NCBI GenBank assembly: GCA_035308345.1
Contig: DATGGW010000255.1
Span: forward strand, 1-7,445
DNA: 7,445 nt
Direction of reading: 5' to 3'
From: CF-113 sp035308345
GTDB taxonomy: Bacteria > Chloroflexota > Ktedonobacteria > Ktedonobacterales > Ktedonobacteraceae
Position numbers and translations under genes: made by a program. The notes beneath the pieces were generated by a model that worked only from the letters and a program-made list of their open reading frames with translations, ran no database searches and was not told the origin of the DNA. Shown here one piece after another: positions 1 to 4,219 of the stretch. Position 1 is the first letter of the stretch; each line of letters opens with the position of its first letter.

Positions 1-1
1 G

Positions 2-163
2 AGCCGCGTGCTCAATGCCTATGTGGGCTACTTCAATCAGGCACGGCCGCACCAAGGGATTGAACAGCAAAGATCGGTTCCTTCCTCTCAGGAGGCAGGG
101 AACAAGGTAATGGCTCTTGCGGTCATGGGCGGACTGCACCATGCCTATCAATGGGCAGCCTGA
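2..163 (+). CDS. Integrase-core (rve) transposase, C-terminal fragment
   Basis: This frame is open from the left edge of the window and ends with TGA, leaving 53 residues. The stretch YFNQARPHQGI is the usual C-terminal signature of rve/DDE integrase-type transposases (IS3/IS481-like and related groups), and the tail GGLHHAYQWAA resembles the end of one such subgroup. The catalytic Asp/Asp/Glu residues would lie upstream of the window, so intactness cannot be judged. The coding end is 48 bp from the TA where the next insertion sequence starts; in that gap there are short palindromes (GGACC-A-GGTCC at 196-206 and CCAGCTGG at 187-194) that could belong to the terminal repeat of this element. 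The family subgroup is not resolved. Confidence 0.75.
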   Translation, partial: SRVLNAYVGYFNQARPHQGIEQQRSVPSSQEAGNKVMALAVMGGLHHAYQWAA

Positions 164-211
164 AACAGGACCATGTGTGCGAGCGTCCAGCTGGGGGACC
201 AGGTCCATCTA

Positions 212-238
212 CTGATCTCGGCAGAGGCAAGTAAAGTG
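212..238 (+). repeat. IS-A left terminal inverted repeat
   Basis: The outer nine bases CTGATCTCG match the reverse complement of 1271-1279 exactly, and a GCAA.TAAAG block matches further in. Including the TA, the first 30 bases match the inverted solitary end at 4166-4195 at 27 of 30 positions, a closer match than to its own right end. Confidence 0.85.
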
Positions 239-253
239 TGCTAAGATAGGAGG

Positions 254-754
254 ATGGGAGCACCAAGAAAAGCCGATTGGCGAGAAGAACGGCGCAAACG
301 CGCCTGGCAACTGAAAGAAGTCGGCTGGCAGCAAAAGGACATCGCGACGGCGTTGGGCGTAAGTGAAGGAGCCGTCAGTCAATGGCTCAAACGAGGGCGA
401 GAACAAGGAGTGGAGGCCCTCAACGCTCATCCGCCCAAAGGAATGACGCCGCGGCTAACCGCGGAACAGAAAGCACGGATCCCCGAACTGTTAGCCAAAG
501 GAGCCGAAGCATACGGATTTCGTGGTGATGTCTGGACGGCAAGCCGAGTCGCCCAGGTCATCGCGCAAACCTTCGGAGTGCGTTATCATCGTGATCATGT
601 TGGTCGACTCATGCGCGAAGCTGGCTGGAGCCGACAGAAGCCGATAGAGCGGGCCAGCCAGCGCAAGGAAGAAGCCATCAAGAAGTGGTCACACGAGCGC
701 TGGCCTGCGCTTAAAAAAAAGCCGAGCAGGAGCAAGCCACGATTGTCTGGGTAG
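254..754 (+). CDS. IS-A transposase OrfA (DNA-binding part)
   Basis: This 166-aa product is the N-terminal part of an IS630-type transposase. A helix-turn-helix is visible at residues 27-47 (QKDIATALGVSEGAVSQWLKR), and a second one follows at about 95-130 (RVAQVIAQTFGVRYHRDHVGRLM region). These domains normally bind the terminal repeats. Alone it has no catalytic residue, so it could act as a repressor or inhibitor, as OrfA proteins do in other frameshifting insertion sequences; that role is inference. ATG 254 is the first start after an in-frame TAA at 242-244. An AGGAGG motif at 248-253 touches the ATG with no spacer, which should make initiation poor. The frame stops at TAG 752-754; reading must slip -1 at 715-721 to make full transposase. 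Confidence 0.8.
   Translation: MGAPRKADWREERRKRAWQLKEVGWQQKDIATALGVSEGAVSQWLKRGREQGVEALNAHPPKGMTPRLTAEQKARIPELLAKGAEAYGFRGDVWTASRVAQVIAQTFGVRYHRDHVGRLMREAGWSRQKPIERASQRKEEAIKKWSHERWPALKKKPSRSKPRLSG
715..721 (+). promoter_or_regulatory. Slippery heptamer A-AAA-AAG for -1 frameshift
   Basis: In the OrfA frame the codons read CTT AAA AAA AAG, so A-AAA-AAG is in the X-XXY-YYZ register needed for tandem -1 slippage. This is the same heptamer used in E. coli dnaX and in several insertion sequences. The usable window is only 715-751, between the -1 frame TAA at 712-714 and the OrfA TAG at 752-754, and the heptamer is its first seven bases. A small hairpin (743-748 with 753-758, GGGT loop) lies 21 nt downstream, farther than typical stimulators. 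Transcriptional slippage on the A8 run (713-720) is an alternative route. Confidence 0.72.
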
Positions 755-774
755 ACGAAGCCGGGTTTTATCTA

Positions 775-1260
775 TTGCCGATGGCCGTGCGGACCTGGGC
801 GCCTCGTGGGCAGACGCCAGTCCTACGGGTCAAGTTGACGCGCGACCACCTTTCGGCGATCAGCGGGATCACTCTCGACGGGCGCTTGTTCATGCAAGTC
901 CGCCGCGCTTCCTACGATGCGGTCGCTGTCGTGGCGTTTCTGCGGGTGCTGTTGCGCAAGATCCGTGGGAAAATCCTGCTGATCTGGGACGGTTCGCCGA
1001 TCCATCGTGCACAAGAGATCAAGGACTTTCTCAAGCGAGGGGCTGCGAAACGGCTGCAGTTAGAGCAATTGCCGGGGTATGCACCCGATCTCAATCCAGA
1101 TGAAGGGATCTGGAATTATCTCAAGCGAGTGGAGTTGGGCAATGTCTGTTGTACTGATCTCGATGAGTTGTCTACCCAGCTTATTCGAGCCCGAGAACGG
1201 CTGCGACACAAGCGAGAGATCATCAAAAGTTGTTCACGACAATGTGGCTACTTGCTTTAG
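775..1260 (+). CDS. IS-A transposase OrfB (DDE catalytic part)
   Basis: This is the catalytic half of the IS630-type transposase (DDE_3-like superfamily). The frame is actually open from 715, right after a TAA at 712-714; 775 is only the first possible start (TTG), with no convincing ribosome binding site. The first catalytic Asp, in the context IVWVDEAGFY, is at 754-756, upstream of 775, so independent initiation there would give a dead protein. The second Asp is in LLIWDGSPIH (988-990) and the Glu in PDLNPDEGIWN (1102-1104), 37 residues apart, close to the family's usual spacing. Joined to OrfA by a -1 shift, the protein would be 335 aa, a normal length for this family. The alternative is that the A8 run carries a recent inactivating indel; the exact placement of a classic heptamer argues against that. 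Confidence 0.8.
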   Translation: MPMAVRTWAPRGQTPVLRVKLTRDHLSAISGITLDGRLFMQVRRASYDAVAVVAFLRVLLRKIRGKILLIWDGSPIHRAQEIKDFLKRGAAKRLQLEQLPGYAPDLNPDEGIWNYLKRVELGNVCCTDLDELSTQLIRARERLRHKREIIKSCSRQCGYLL

Positions 1261-1279
1261 TTGCTTAGCACGAGATCAG
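1253..1279 (-). repeat. IS-A right terminal inverted repeat
   Basis: Read on the minus strand it starts CTGATCTCGTGCTAAGCAAC. It shares the outer nine bases and scattered inner positions with the left end. The transposase stop codon (TAG at 1258-1260) lies inside it. Confidence 0.8.
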
Positions 1280-1365
1280 TAAAAGATGTTGCAACTCCAT
1301 TTATCGGTTTAGTTTTTTATCGCGAGATCGGCAATTTCTGTTGCCCTAAGATGGAATGTCTACGC

Positions 1366-1641
1366 TCAATGTCTTGGCTTTGCTGTGAGCCTCCCATTGT
1401 CATACCATAGCAACCCGTTTTGTAGACAAGTATCTAATACCGCCTGCGGGAAAGAAGAAGGATCCCCCAATCCATACCTCGCAATTTCATGTTCCTCGCA
1501 ATACCCCTTATAAATTTTGTTAATCCTGTTGAGCCGCTTATTCCATTCACTTAAAAACGGGTCATTCATGATCTCCTGTTGCCTTTCAGGGGATAGCTCT
1601 ATACCCAATTTGCCCATTTGCGCTGATAGCACTTCTTCCAT
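1366..1641 (-). CDS. Hypothetical protein, 91 aa (orphan)
   Basis: I do not recognise a family. The protein is small, soluble and mixed-charge, without a signal peptide or membrane segment. The N-terminal half (about residues 1-52) looks helical and charged, with an ELSPERQQEIM stretch followed by WNKRLNRINKIYKGY; the C-terminal half contains GDPSSFPQAVLDTCLQNGLLWYDNGRL. The start ATG is preceded by AGGAAGAG about 4-6 nt upstream, a credible ribosome binding site. It is the only minus-strand gene of the cargo block, transcribed away from the 82-aa gene, with overlapping palindromes about 42-62 bp upstream. Its DNA is noticeably more AT-rich than the flanking transposase genes, which fits a foreign or fast-evolving accessory gene. 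I believe it is real because of the start region and absence of a better frame, but the evidence is modest. Confidence 0.5.
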   Translation of the reverse strand: MEEVLSAQMGKLGIELSPERQQEIMNDPFLSEWNKRLNRINKIYKGYCEEHEIARYGLGDPSSFPQAVLDTCLQNGLLWYDNGRLTAKPRH

Positions 1642-1682
1642 TATCTCTTCCTATTCTGCCATGCCCGGTTCATCTGAATTGC

Positions 1683-1711
1683 ATGGTTAACGTTCTTAAC
1701 CGTACTGTACG
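1683..1711. promoter_or_regulatory. Overlapping palindromes, candidate operator
   Basis: GGTTAA (1685-1690) and TTAACC (1696-1701) form a perfect 6-bp inverted repeat around CGTTC, extendable by two outer pairs to 1683-1703. CGTACTGTACG (1701-1711) is a second perfect palindrome around a central T and shares bases 1701-1703 with the first. They lie about 42-70 bp upstream of the ATG of the 91-aa gene, where an operator would be expected. The bound factor is unknown, and chance palindromes of this size are possible. Confidence 0.35.
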
Positions 1712-1808
1712 TGGAGCTTCAAAGCTAAGGACGATGCTCAGGCCGCTTGGCCCCTTTACAATCATTTACGCGAAAAGGAGAAAAAAGTTTCAATTTCACC
1801 GGCGCAAA

Positions 1809-1856
1809 AGACGCCGGGATGACGTTCAGCAGACGCAAAATAGACGCTGAAATGAC
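1809..1856. repeat. Two degenerate direct repeats, 33-bp period
   Basis: AGACGCCGGGATGAC (1809-1823) and AGACGCTGAAATGAC (1842-1856) match at 12 of 15 positions. AGACGC also occurs between them (1831-1836) and CAGAC follows the second unit. The first unit overlaps the right arm of the 1799-1817 hairpin. No function is evident. Confidence 0.4.
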
Positions 1857-1969
1857 ATCCAGGCAGACACCAGGAAGACGAGATGATAGATGCTGCCATG
1901 GTATCTTCTTACCAGTGCCTGATAAGGCCTGGCCAAATTGAACAGGACCTATGAGAGGCGAGGACGAGT

Positions 1970-2218
1970 ATGGAAACGTTGGAGTCAACTTCCCAATCGT
2001 TTATCGTCAAAGTTTGGATCGAAGATGGCCCTGAAGCAAGCTACCCTGGTGTCTGGCACGGTCACGTCACCCACGTGCCTAGTGGGGAACGATATTACGT
2101 GAAAAATCTGGACGAACTCCCGGACCTCATCGCTCCATATCTTGAAGCGATGGGGGTAAAACTCGGAATGCGTTGGCGATTGCGGCGTTGGTTGAAGCGC
2201 TTGAAGTGGCGAGTTTGA
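1970..2218 (+). CDS. Conserved hypothetical protein, 82 aa ('HVPSGER' type)
   Basis: A small, probably cytoplasmic protein of unknown function. Residues about 10-62 form a compact predicted beta-rich unit: FIVKVWIED, then WHGHVTHVPSGERYYVKNLDEL, then a helix DLIAPYLEAMGV. I recognise this pattern (Trp-Arg/His-Gly-His-Ile/Val-Thr-His-Val-Pro-Ser-Gly-Glu followed by a LDE(L/I)...I.PYLE helix) from small proteins of Ktedonobacteria-like genomes, where it remains uncharacterised; I could not verify this by search. The C-terminus is strongly basic (WRLRRWLKRLKWRV), which could contact nucleic acid or membrane; that is inference. ATG 1970 is preceded by GAGG with 6 nt spacing. It heads the plus-strand part of the cargo block, 236 bp before the next gene. 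Confidence 0.75.
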   Translation: METLESTSQSFIVKVWIEDGPEASYPGVWHGHVTHVPSGERYYVKNLDELPDLIAPYLEAMGVKLGMRWRLRRWLKRLKWRV

Positions 2219-2318
2219 GTACTCAGGCCATCGAACACAATGAAGAAAAGAGCGCCGGCCTCCCATCGCTGGCAAAAACGAGGAGATTGTAGACACTGGA
2301 GAGCGAGCGTCAGGGTGT

Positions 2319-2335
2319 ATGCCTTCGCGAGGCAT
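2319..2335. promoter_or_regulatory. Hairpin ATGCCT/AGGCAT before an orphan Shine-Dalgarno
   Basis: ATGCCT (2319-2324) pairs with AGGCAT (2330-2335) around a five-base TCGCG loop. It lies 101 bp downstream of the 82-aa gene and just before the purine-rich stretch at 2341-2353. No T-run follows, so it is a poor intrinsic terminator; it may be a structured part of a leader RNA. Confidence 0.3.
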
Positions 2336-2345
2336 TCGGCGAGAA

Positions 2346-2356
2346 AAAGGAGGTGA
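2346..2356 (+). promoter_or_regulatory. Near-perfect anti-16S match without a proper start codon
   Basis: AAAGGAGGTGA matches the complement of the usual bacterial 16S 3' end over 11 bases, the strongest ribosome-binding-like site in the window. No in-range start gives more than a few codons: GTG 2354 reads GTG AGC TGA, and the next ATG (2375) is 21 nt beyond the AGGAGG core, too far for normal initiation. It could be a ribosome standby site for the downstream leader, or the relic of a lost gene start. Confidence 0.35.
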
Positions 2357-2374
2357 GCTGAAACTACACTTTAA

Positions 2375-2461
2375 ATGAAACTTCTTCCAGGTATTTATGT
2401 ACCTGGGAGTAGACAAACGCAGTTCGAATTCGCTTCACCACAAGGAGAAAGAACATGTTAG
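2375..2461 (+). CDS. Possible 28-aa leader peptide overlapping the next gene
   Basis: ATG 2375 opens a 28-codon frame ending TGT TAG at 2456-2461, so its stop overlaps the ATG (2455-2457) of the 165-aa gene in an ATGTTAG arrangement. Such overlaps often give translational coupling. A 10-bp hairpin (2384-2409) lies inside this frame. The only strong ribosome binding site upstream is 21 nt away, so translation is doubtful and the frame may be chance. The peptide has no recognisable motif. Confidence 0.2.
   Translation: MKLLPGIYVPGSRQTQFEFASPQGERTC
2384..2409. promoter_or_regulatory. 10-bp hairpin/palindrome in the 5' region of the 165-aa gene
   Basis: CTTCCAGGTA (2384-2393) pairs with TACCTGGGAG (2400-2409) around TTTATG, with one T-G wobble and seven perfect inner pairs. 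It ends 32 nt before the ribosome binding site AAGGAG (2442-2447) of the 165-aa gene. It may be an mRNA stem or a DNA operator (core AGGTA-N6-TACCT). No T-run follows, so it is not an intrinsic terminator. Confidence 0.45.
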
Positions 2462-2952
2462 AGCCCGAAGCGCATGGAAATCCCGCACCCGGTTCCAACC
2501 CCCTCATCACGCTAGACTTTGATACGGCCATAGCCGGTAGTCAGGGTATAGAGGTCACCGATGCTGACTTATTCCCCTCGCCCCTGATTATCGCTGCAGG
2601 TCAGAGCTTCAACGTGGCGACGGAGTTCATCCTGGCCGGGATCTGGTCAACAAGCTGGTTCCATACCCACCACATACAGTTCGACATCAATTACTACGCC
2701 GAGCCTATGACCGGTGGCGGCCCCAATGAACATTTGGGAACCATAGTGATGTTCACCGACAATGTCGCAGCAGTTGTACATGTAGTCCCGCCGAGCGTTT
2801 CATATAACGTACCTCTTACAAGAGTCGCCGTAGCGAAAAATCCATTAAGTCCCGGGCTTTACAGGCTGACTGCGACAGCGAGCTTCAGCAGCGCTCCCTG
2901 CCCCTGGCCTTTAAACGCCTACATTACCGGCCCCGTCCTCGAGGTCTACTAG
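2455..2952 (+). CDS. Single-domain beta-rich protein, 165 aa, unknown function
   Basis: I do not recognise a named family. There is no signal peptide or membrane segment. After a flexible Pro/Gly-rich start (residues 1-18) the chain is a run of short hydrophobic strands separated by Gly/Pro/Asn turns, suggesting an Ig-like beta-sandwich. Markers are AAGQSFNVATEFILAGIW (47-64), an aromatic/His-rich segment (WFHTHHIQFDINYY, 68-81), and NPLSPGLYRLTATASF (129-144) before a final strand GPVLEVY. The same order of markers occurs at the C-terminus of the 327-aa protein encoded next (GQPFNV, then LSRGAHRVHAVAT, then GDLLVIF), so the two are probably domain paralogues. ATG 2455 has AAGGAG with a 7-nt spacer. 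Cys appears only once (149). A binding or adaptor role is possible, but nothing in the sequence shows an enzyme active site. Confidence 0.75.
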   Translation: MLEPEAHGNPAPGSNPLITLDFDTAIAGSQGIEVTDADLFPSPLIIAAGQSFNVATEFILAGIWSTSWFHTHHIQFDINYYAEPMTGGGPNEHLGTIVMFTDNVAAVVHVVPPSVSYNVPLTRVAVAKNPLSPGLYRLTATASFSSAPCPWPLNAYITGPVLEVY

Positions 2953-3010
2953 ATCTCGAAGCCTGGCGGCCAGAGCCAATCAGTCAAGAGAGGAGCGGGA
3001 TACACTCGCC

Positions 3011-3045
3011 CACCTTGCCGGCGCGGCAAACGCGCCGGCAAGGTG
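3011..3045. terminator. Perfect 15-bp GC-rich hairpin between paired genes
   Basis: CACCTTGCCGGCGCG (3011-3025) pairs without mismatch with CGCGCCGGCAAGGTG (3031-3045) around GCAAA. It is the strongest hairpin in the window and lies 58 bp after the stop of the 165-aa gene and 78 bp before the next start. No immediate T-run follows (only a T-rich run at 3088-3100), so it is not a classical intrinsic terminator; it may stop or pause transcription, protect the upstream mRNA's 3' end, or belong to a dispersed palindromic repeat. Confidence 0.5.
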
Positions 3046-3050
3046 AAACT

Positions 3051-3072
3051 ACCAGGTTCGAGAGACCCTGGT
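3051..3072. promoter_or_regulatory. Second hairpin ACCAGG/CCTGGT
   Basis: ACCAGG (3051-3056) pairs with CCTGGT (3067-3072) around a 10-nt loop, five bases after the 15-bp hairpin. A T-rich stretch (3088-3100) follows 15 nt later. Together the two stems could act as a termination or attenuation region before the 327-aa gene; this is inference. Confidence 0.3.
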
Positions 3073-3122
3073 TTCCTTAAACAACTGATTCTTTTTGTTT
3101 TATCCACACAGCGAGGTTCATT

Positions 3123-4106
3123 ATGGTAAAGAAGCGATCCGATACTTCAAGACCTGTGGATCCACCGGAGTCTGATAACTTCAAGCTTATTAATGGCATC
3201 GGTCCGGCCGTAGAGCACCGCCTGCATGGCGTCGGTATCCGCAGGTATGCCCAGCTTGCAGCTCTATCGCCGGCAGATATAGCAGCATCGGTCTCAGGCC
3301 TCGCTGGTTTGACTGCCGAGCGGATCACCCGGCAAGATTGGATCGGCCAGGCGCGCAAGCTGGCAGCGAGATCGGCATCCACCGAACGAGAGTCCAGTGA
3401 TGTGATACCTGTAGAACCTCAACGCACTGCTACGTTTTCGCTCGAATTCTCACTCAACGAGGACAATACCGTGCGCCGTTCCCGTATCAGCCACCTTCAG
3501 AGCGGGTTTGAAGAAACCTGGGATGGCTGGCAGGATGCACAACTCATAGGATTCCTGGTGCAGCATGCCGGGCTAGTGCTGCCCTCAAGCGAGAGGCCCA
3601 TAGCTCGCACCCCCGTTCAAAGTGAGCCTTCTGCCGCTGTTGATTCTAAGGTTGAATCTCATTTATCAACTGCTGAGGAAGCCGAGGTTAGCCCCCCCAA
3701 AGTCACGCCGCCAAGATTGTTTGGAGTCTTACACCTTAGTGATTTAGGAATAATGGCTGCTGATAGTCAAGAGCCACAGCATTTTATTCCCCAGGGCCAG
3801 CCATTCAATGTACGTCTAACACTCGACCTCGCTGATATCACGGTTCCCAGCGATGAACAACTCAGTTACAAGGCAACCATCTACAGCAAGAGACTGGATG
3901 GGCGCCCTCCCCTGACAATAGGCGAAGAAAGCGGCATCGTCACTCTTACTGACAGGGTGACACTTAATGTAAAGGGGAAGGCACTTTCAAGAGGCGCCCA
4001 TCGAGTGCACGCTGTGGCGACTCTCCAGCCGGTAACGAAAGGACCCACAGCGGCGAACCCGGGCACCACGGCCGCAATCGATGGCGACCTGCTCGTGATC
4101 TTCTAG
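3123..4106 (+). CDS. Helix-hairpin-helix protein with C-terminal beta domain, 327 aa
   Basis: Three parts can be seen. Residues 20-83 are a helix-hairpin-helix module: FKLINGIGPAVEHRLHGVGI, then RYAQLAALSPADIA and ITRQDWIGQARKLAAR. This resembles the predicted HhH modules annotated as flap-endonuclease-like (COG3743 type), which normally bind DNA without sequence specificity; no nuclease residues are evident. Residues 102-154 form a second module (TATFSLEFSLNEDNTVRRSRISH, then W..W.DAQLIGFLVQHAGL) that I associate with HhH proteins of Chloroflexota and cyanobacteria. After a low-complexity Ser/Pro/Glu linker (155-205), residues 206-327 form a beta-rich domain resembling the 165-aa neighbour. 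No signal peptide or membrane helix is present, so it is probably cytoplasmic. ATG 3123 has GAGG with a 6-nt spacer. A DNA-associated adaptor is a reasonable guess; function is unknown. Confidence 0.8.
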   Translation: MVKKRSDTSRPVDPPESDNFKLINGIGPAVEHRLHGVGIRRYAQLAALSPADIAASVSGLAGLTAERITRQDWIGQARKLAARSASTERESSDVIPVEPQRTATFSLEFSLNEDNTVRRSRISHLQSGFEETWDGWQDAQLIGFLVQHAGLVLPSSERPIARTPVQSEPSAAVDSKVESHLSTAEEAEVSPPKVTPPRLFGVLHLSDLGIMAADSQEPQHFIPQGQPFNVRLTLDLADITVPSDEQLSYKATIYSKRLDGRPPLTIGEESGIVTLTDRVTLNVKGKALSRGAHRVHAVATLQPVTKGPTAANPGTTAAIDGDLLVIF

Positions 4107-4136
4107 ACCATCATCAGAAAACTCACCTTACCTAAT

Positions 4137-4154
4137 AGTCGGCGCTCACCGACT
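4137..4154. terminator. Weak hairpin after the HhH gene
   Basis: AGTCGG (4137-4142) pairs with CCGACT (4149-4154) around CGCTCA, 30 bp after the stop of the 327-aa gene. No T-run follows on either strand, so terminator function is only suggested by position. Confidence 0.3.
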
Positions 4155-4165
4155 CCACTCGTATT

Positions 4166-4193
4166 ACACTTTACTTGTCCTTGCCGAGATCAG
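4166..4193 (-). repeat. Solitary IS-A-type left end, inverted
   Basis: Read on the minus strand from 4195 this gives TACTGATCTCGGCA, identical to 210-223, and continues with AAGTAAAGTGT also present in the IS-A left end; 27 of 30 positions match. Beyond position 4166 the similarity stops: no IS-A transposase sequence follows. It is either an end captured by a composite unit, a miniature derivative, or the relic of another copy. The adjoining TA (4194-4195) is shared with IS-B. Confidence 0.8.
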
Positions 4194-4195
4194 TA

Positions 4196-4219
4196 AATGC
4201 TTCCAAGATGATTATGCGG
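4196..4219. repeat. IS-B terminal inverted repeat (transposase 3' side)
   Basis: AATGCTTCCAAG followed by a partly matching stretch ending GCGG. The OrfB stop codon (TAA at 4212-4214, minus strand) lies inside it. Confidence 0.85.

Larger units (their letters stand above)
212..1279 (+). mobile_element. IS630-type insertion sequence IS-A (complete)
   Basis: This 1068-bp unit begins CTGATCTCG and ends CGAGATCAG, a perfect 9-bp terminal inverted repeat that continues imperfectly inward for about 27 bp, including a shared TAAAG block. TA dinucleotides flank it at 210-211 and 1280-1281, which is the target duplication expected of the IS630/Tc1-mariner superfamily. It encodes a two-frame DDE transposase with all three catalytic residues present, so it looks intact if frameshifting occurs. 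It sits just downstream of a different transposase remnant, and a near copy of its left end lies inverted at 4166-4195. Confidence 0.88.
1642..1969. other. Divergent intergenic region with palindromes and short repeats
   Basis: This 328-bp stretch separates the minus-strand 91-aa gene from the plus-strand 82-aa gene. Small open frames on both strands here lack ribosome binding sites and look like chance. It holds two overlapping palindromes near 1683-1711, a 6-bp GC-rich hairpin (CCGGCG 1799-1804 with CGCCGG 1812-1817, 7-nt loop) and a degenerate 33-bp-spaced repeat at 1809-1856. I see no convincing -35/-10 promoter pair for either gene. Confidence 0.6.
212..4193. mobile_element. Possible composite unit bounded by inverted IS-A left ends
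   Basis: The segment begins with the IS-A left end after TA 210-211 and ends with an inverted IS-A-type left end before TA 4194-4195. The two 30-bp ends (TA included) match at 27 positions, with the outer 14 bases identical. It carries the IS-A transposase and four candidate cargo genes. If it had moved as one 3982-bp unit, and ignoring the later IS-B insertion, the empty site would read ...atC-TA-Gctc..., a CTAG, the preferred target described for IS630. This is inference; the solitary end may instead be the relic of a decayed separate copy. Confidence 0.35.

Noticed and set aside
1322..1333. CGAGATCGGCAA resembling an IS-A end
   Set aside because: Diverges after a few bases and lacks an adjoining TA in the right place.
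1799..1817. Intrinsic terminator for the minus strand
   Set aside because: The hairpin is GC-rich but the T-run on the minus strand is about 12 nt away rather than immediate.
1985..2416. 143-codon minus-strand frame
   Set aside because: It lies opposite the 82-aa gene and its downstream region, has no recognisable motif and no ribosome binding site; a shadow frame.
2946..2958. TACTAGATCTCG resembling an IS-A end
   Set aside because: It has an extra base and no similarity beyond it, and it overlaps the stop codon of the 165-aa gene; probably chance.
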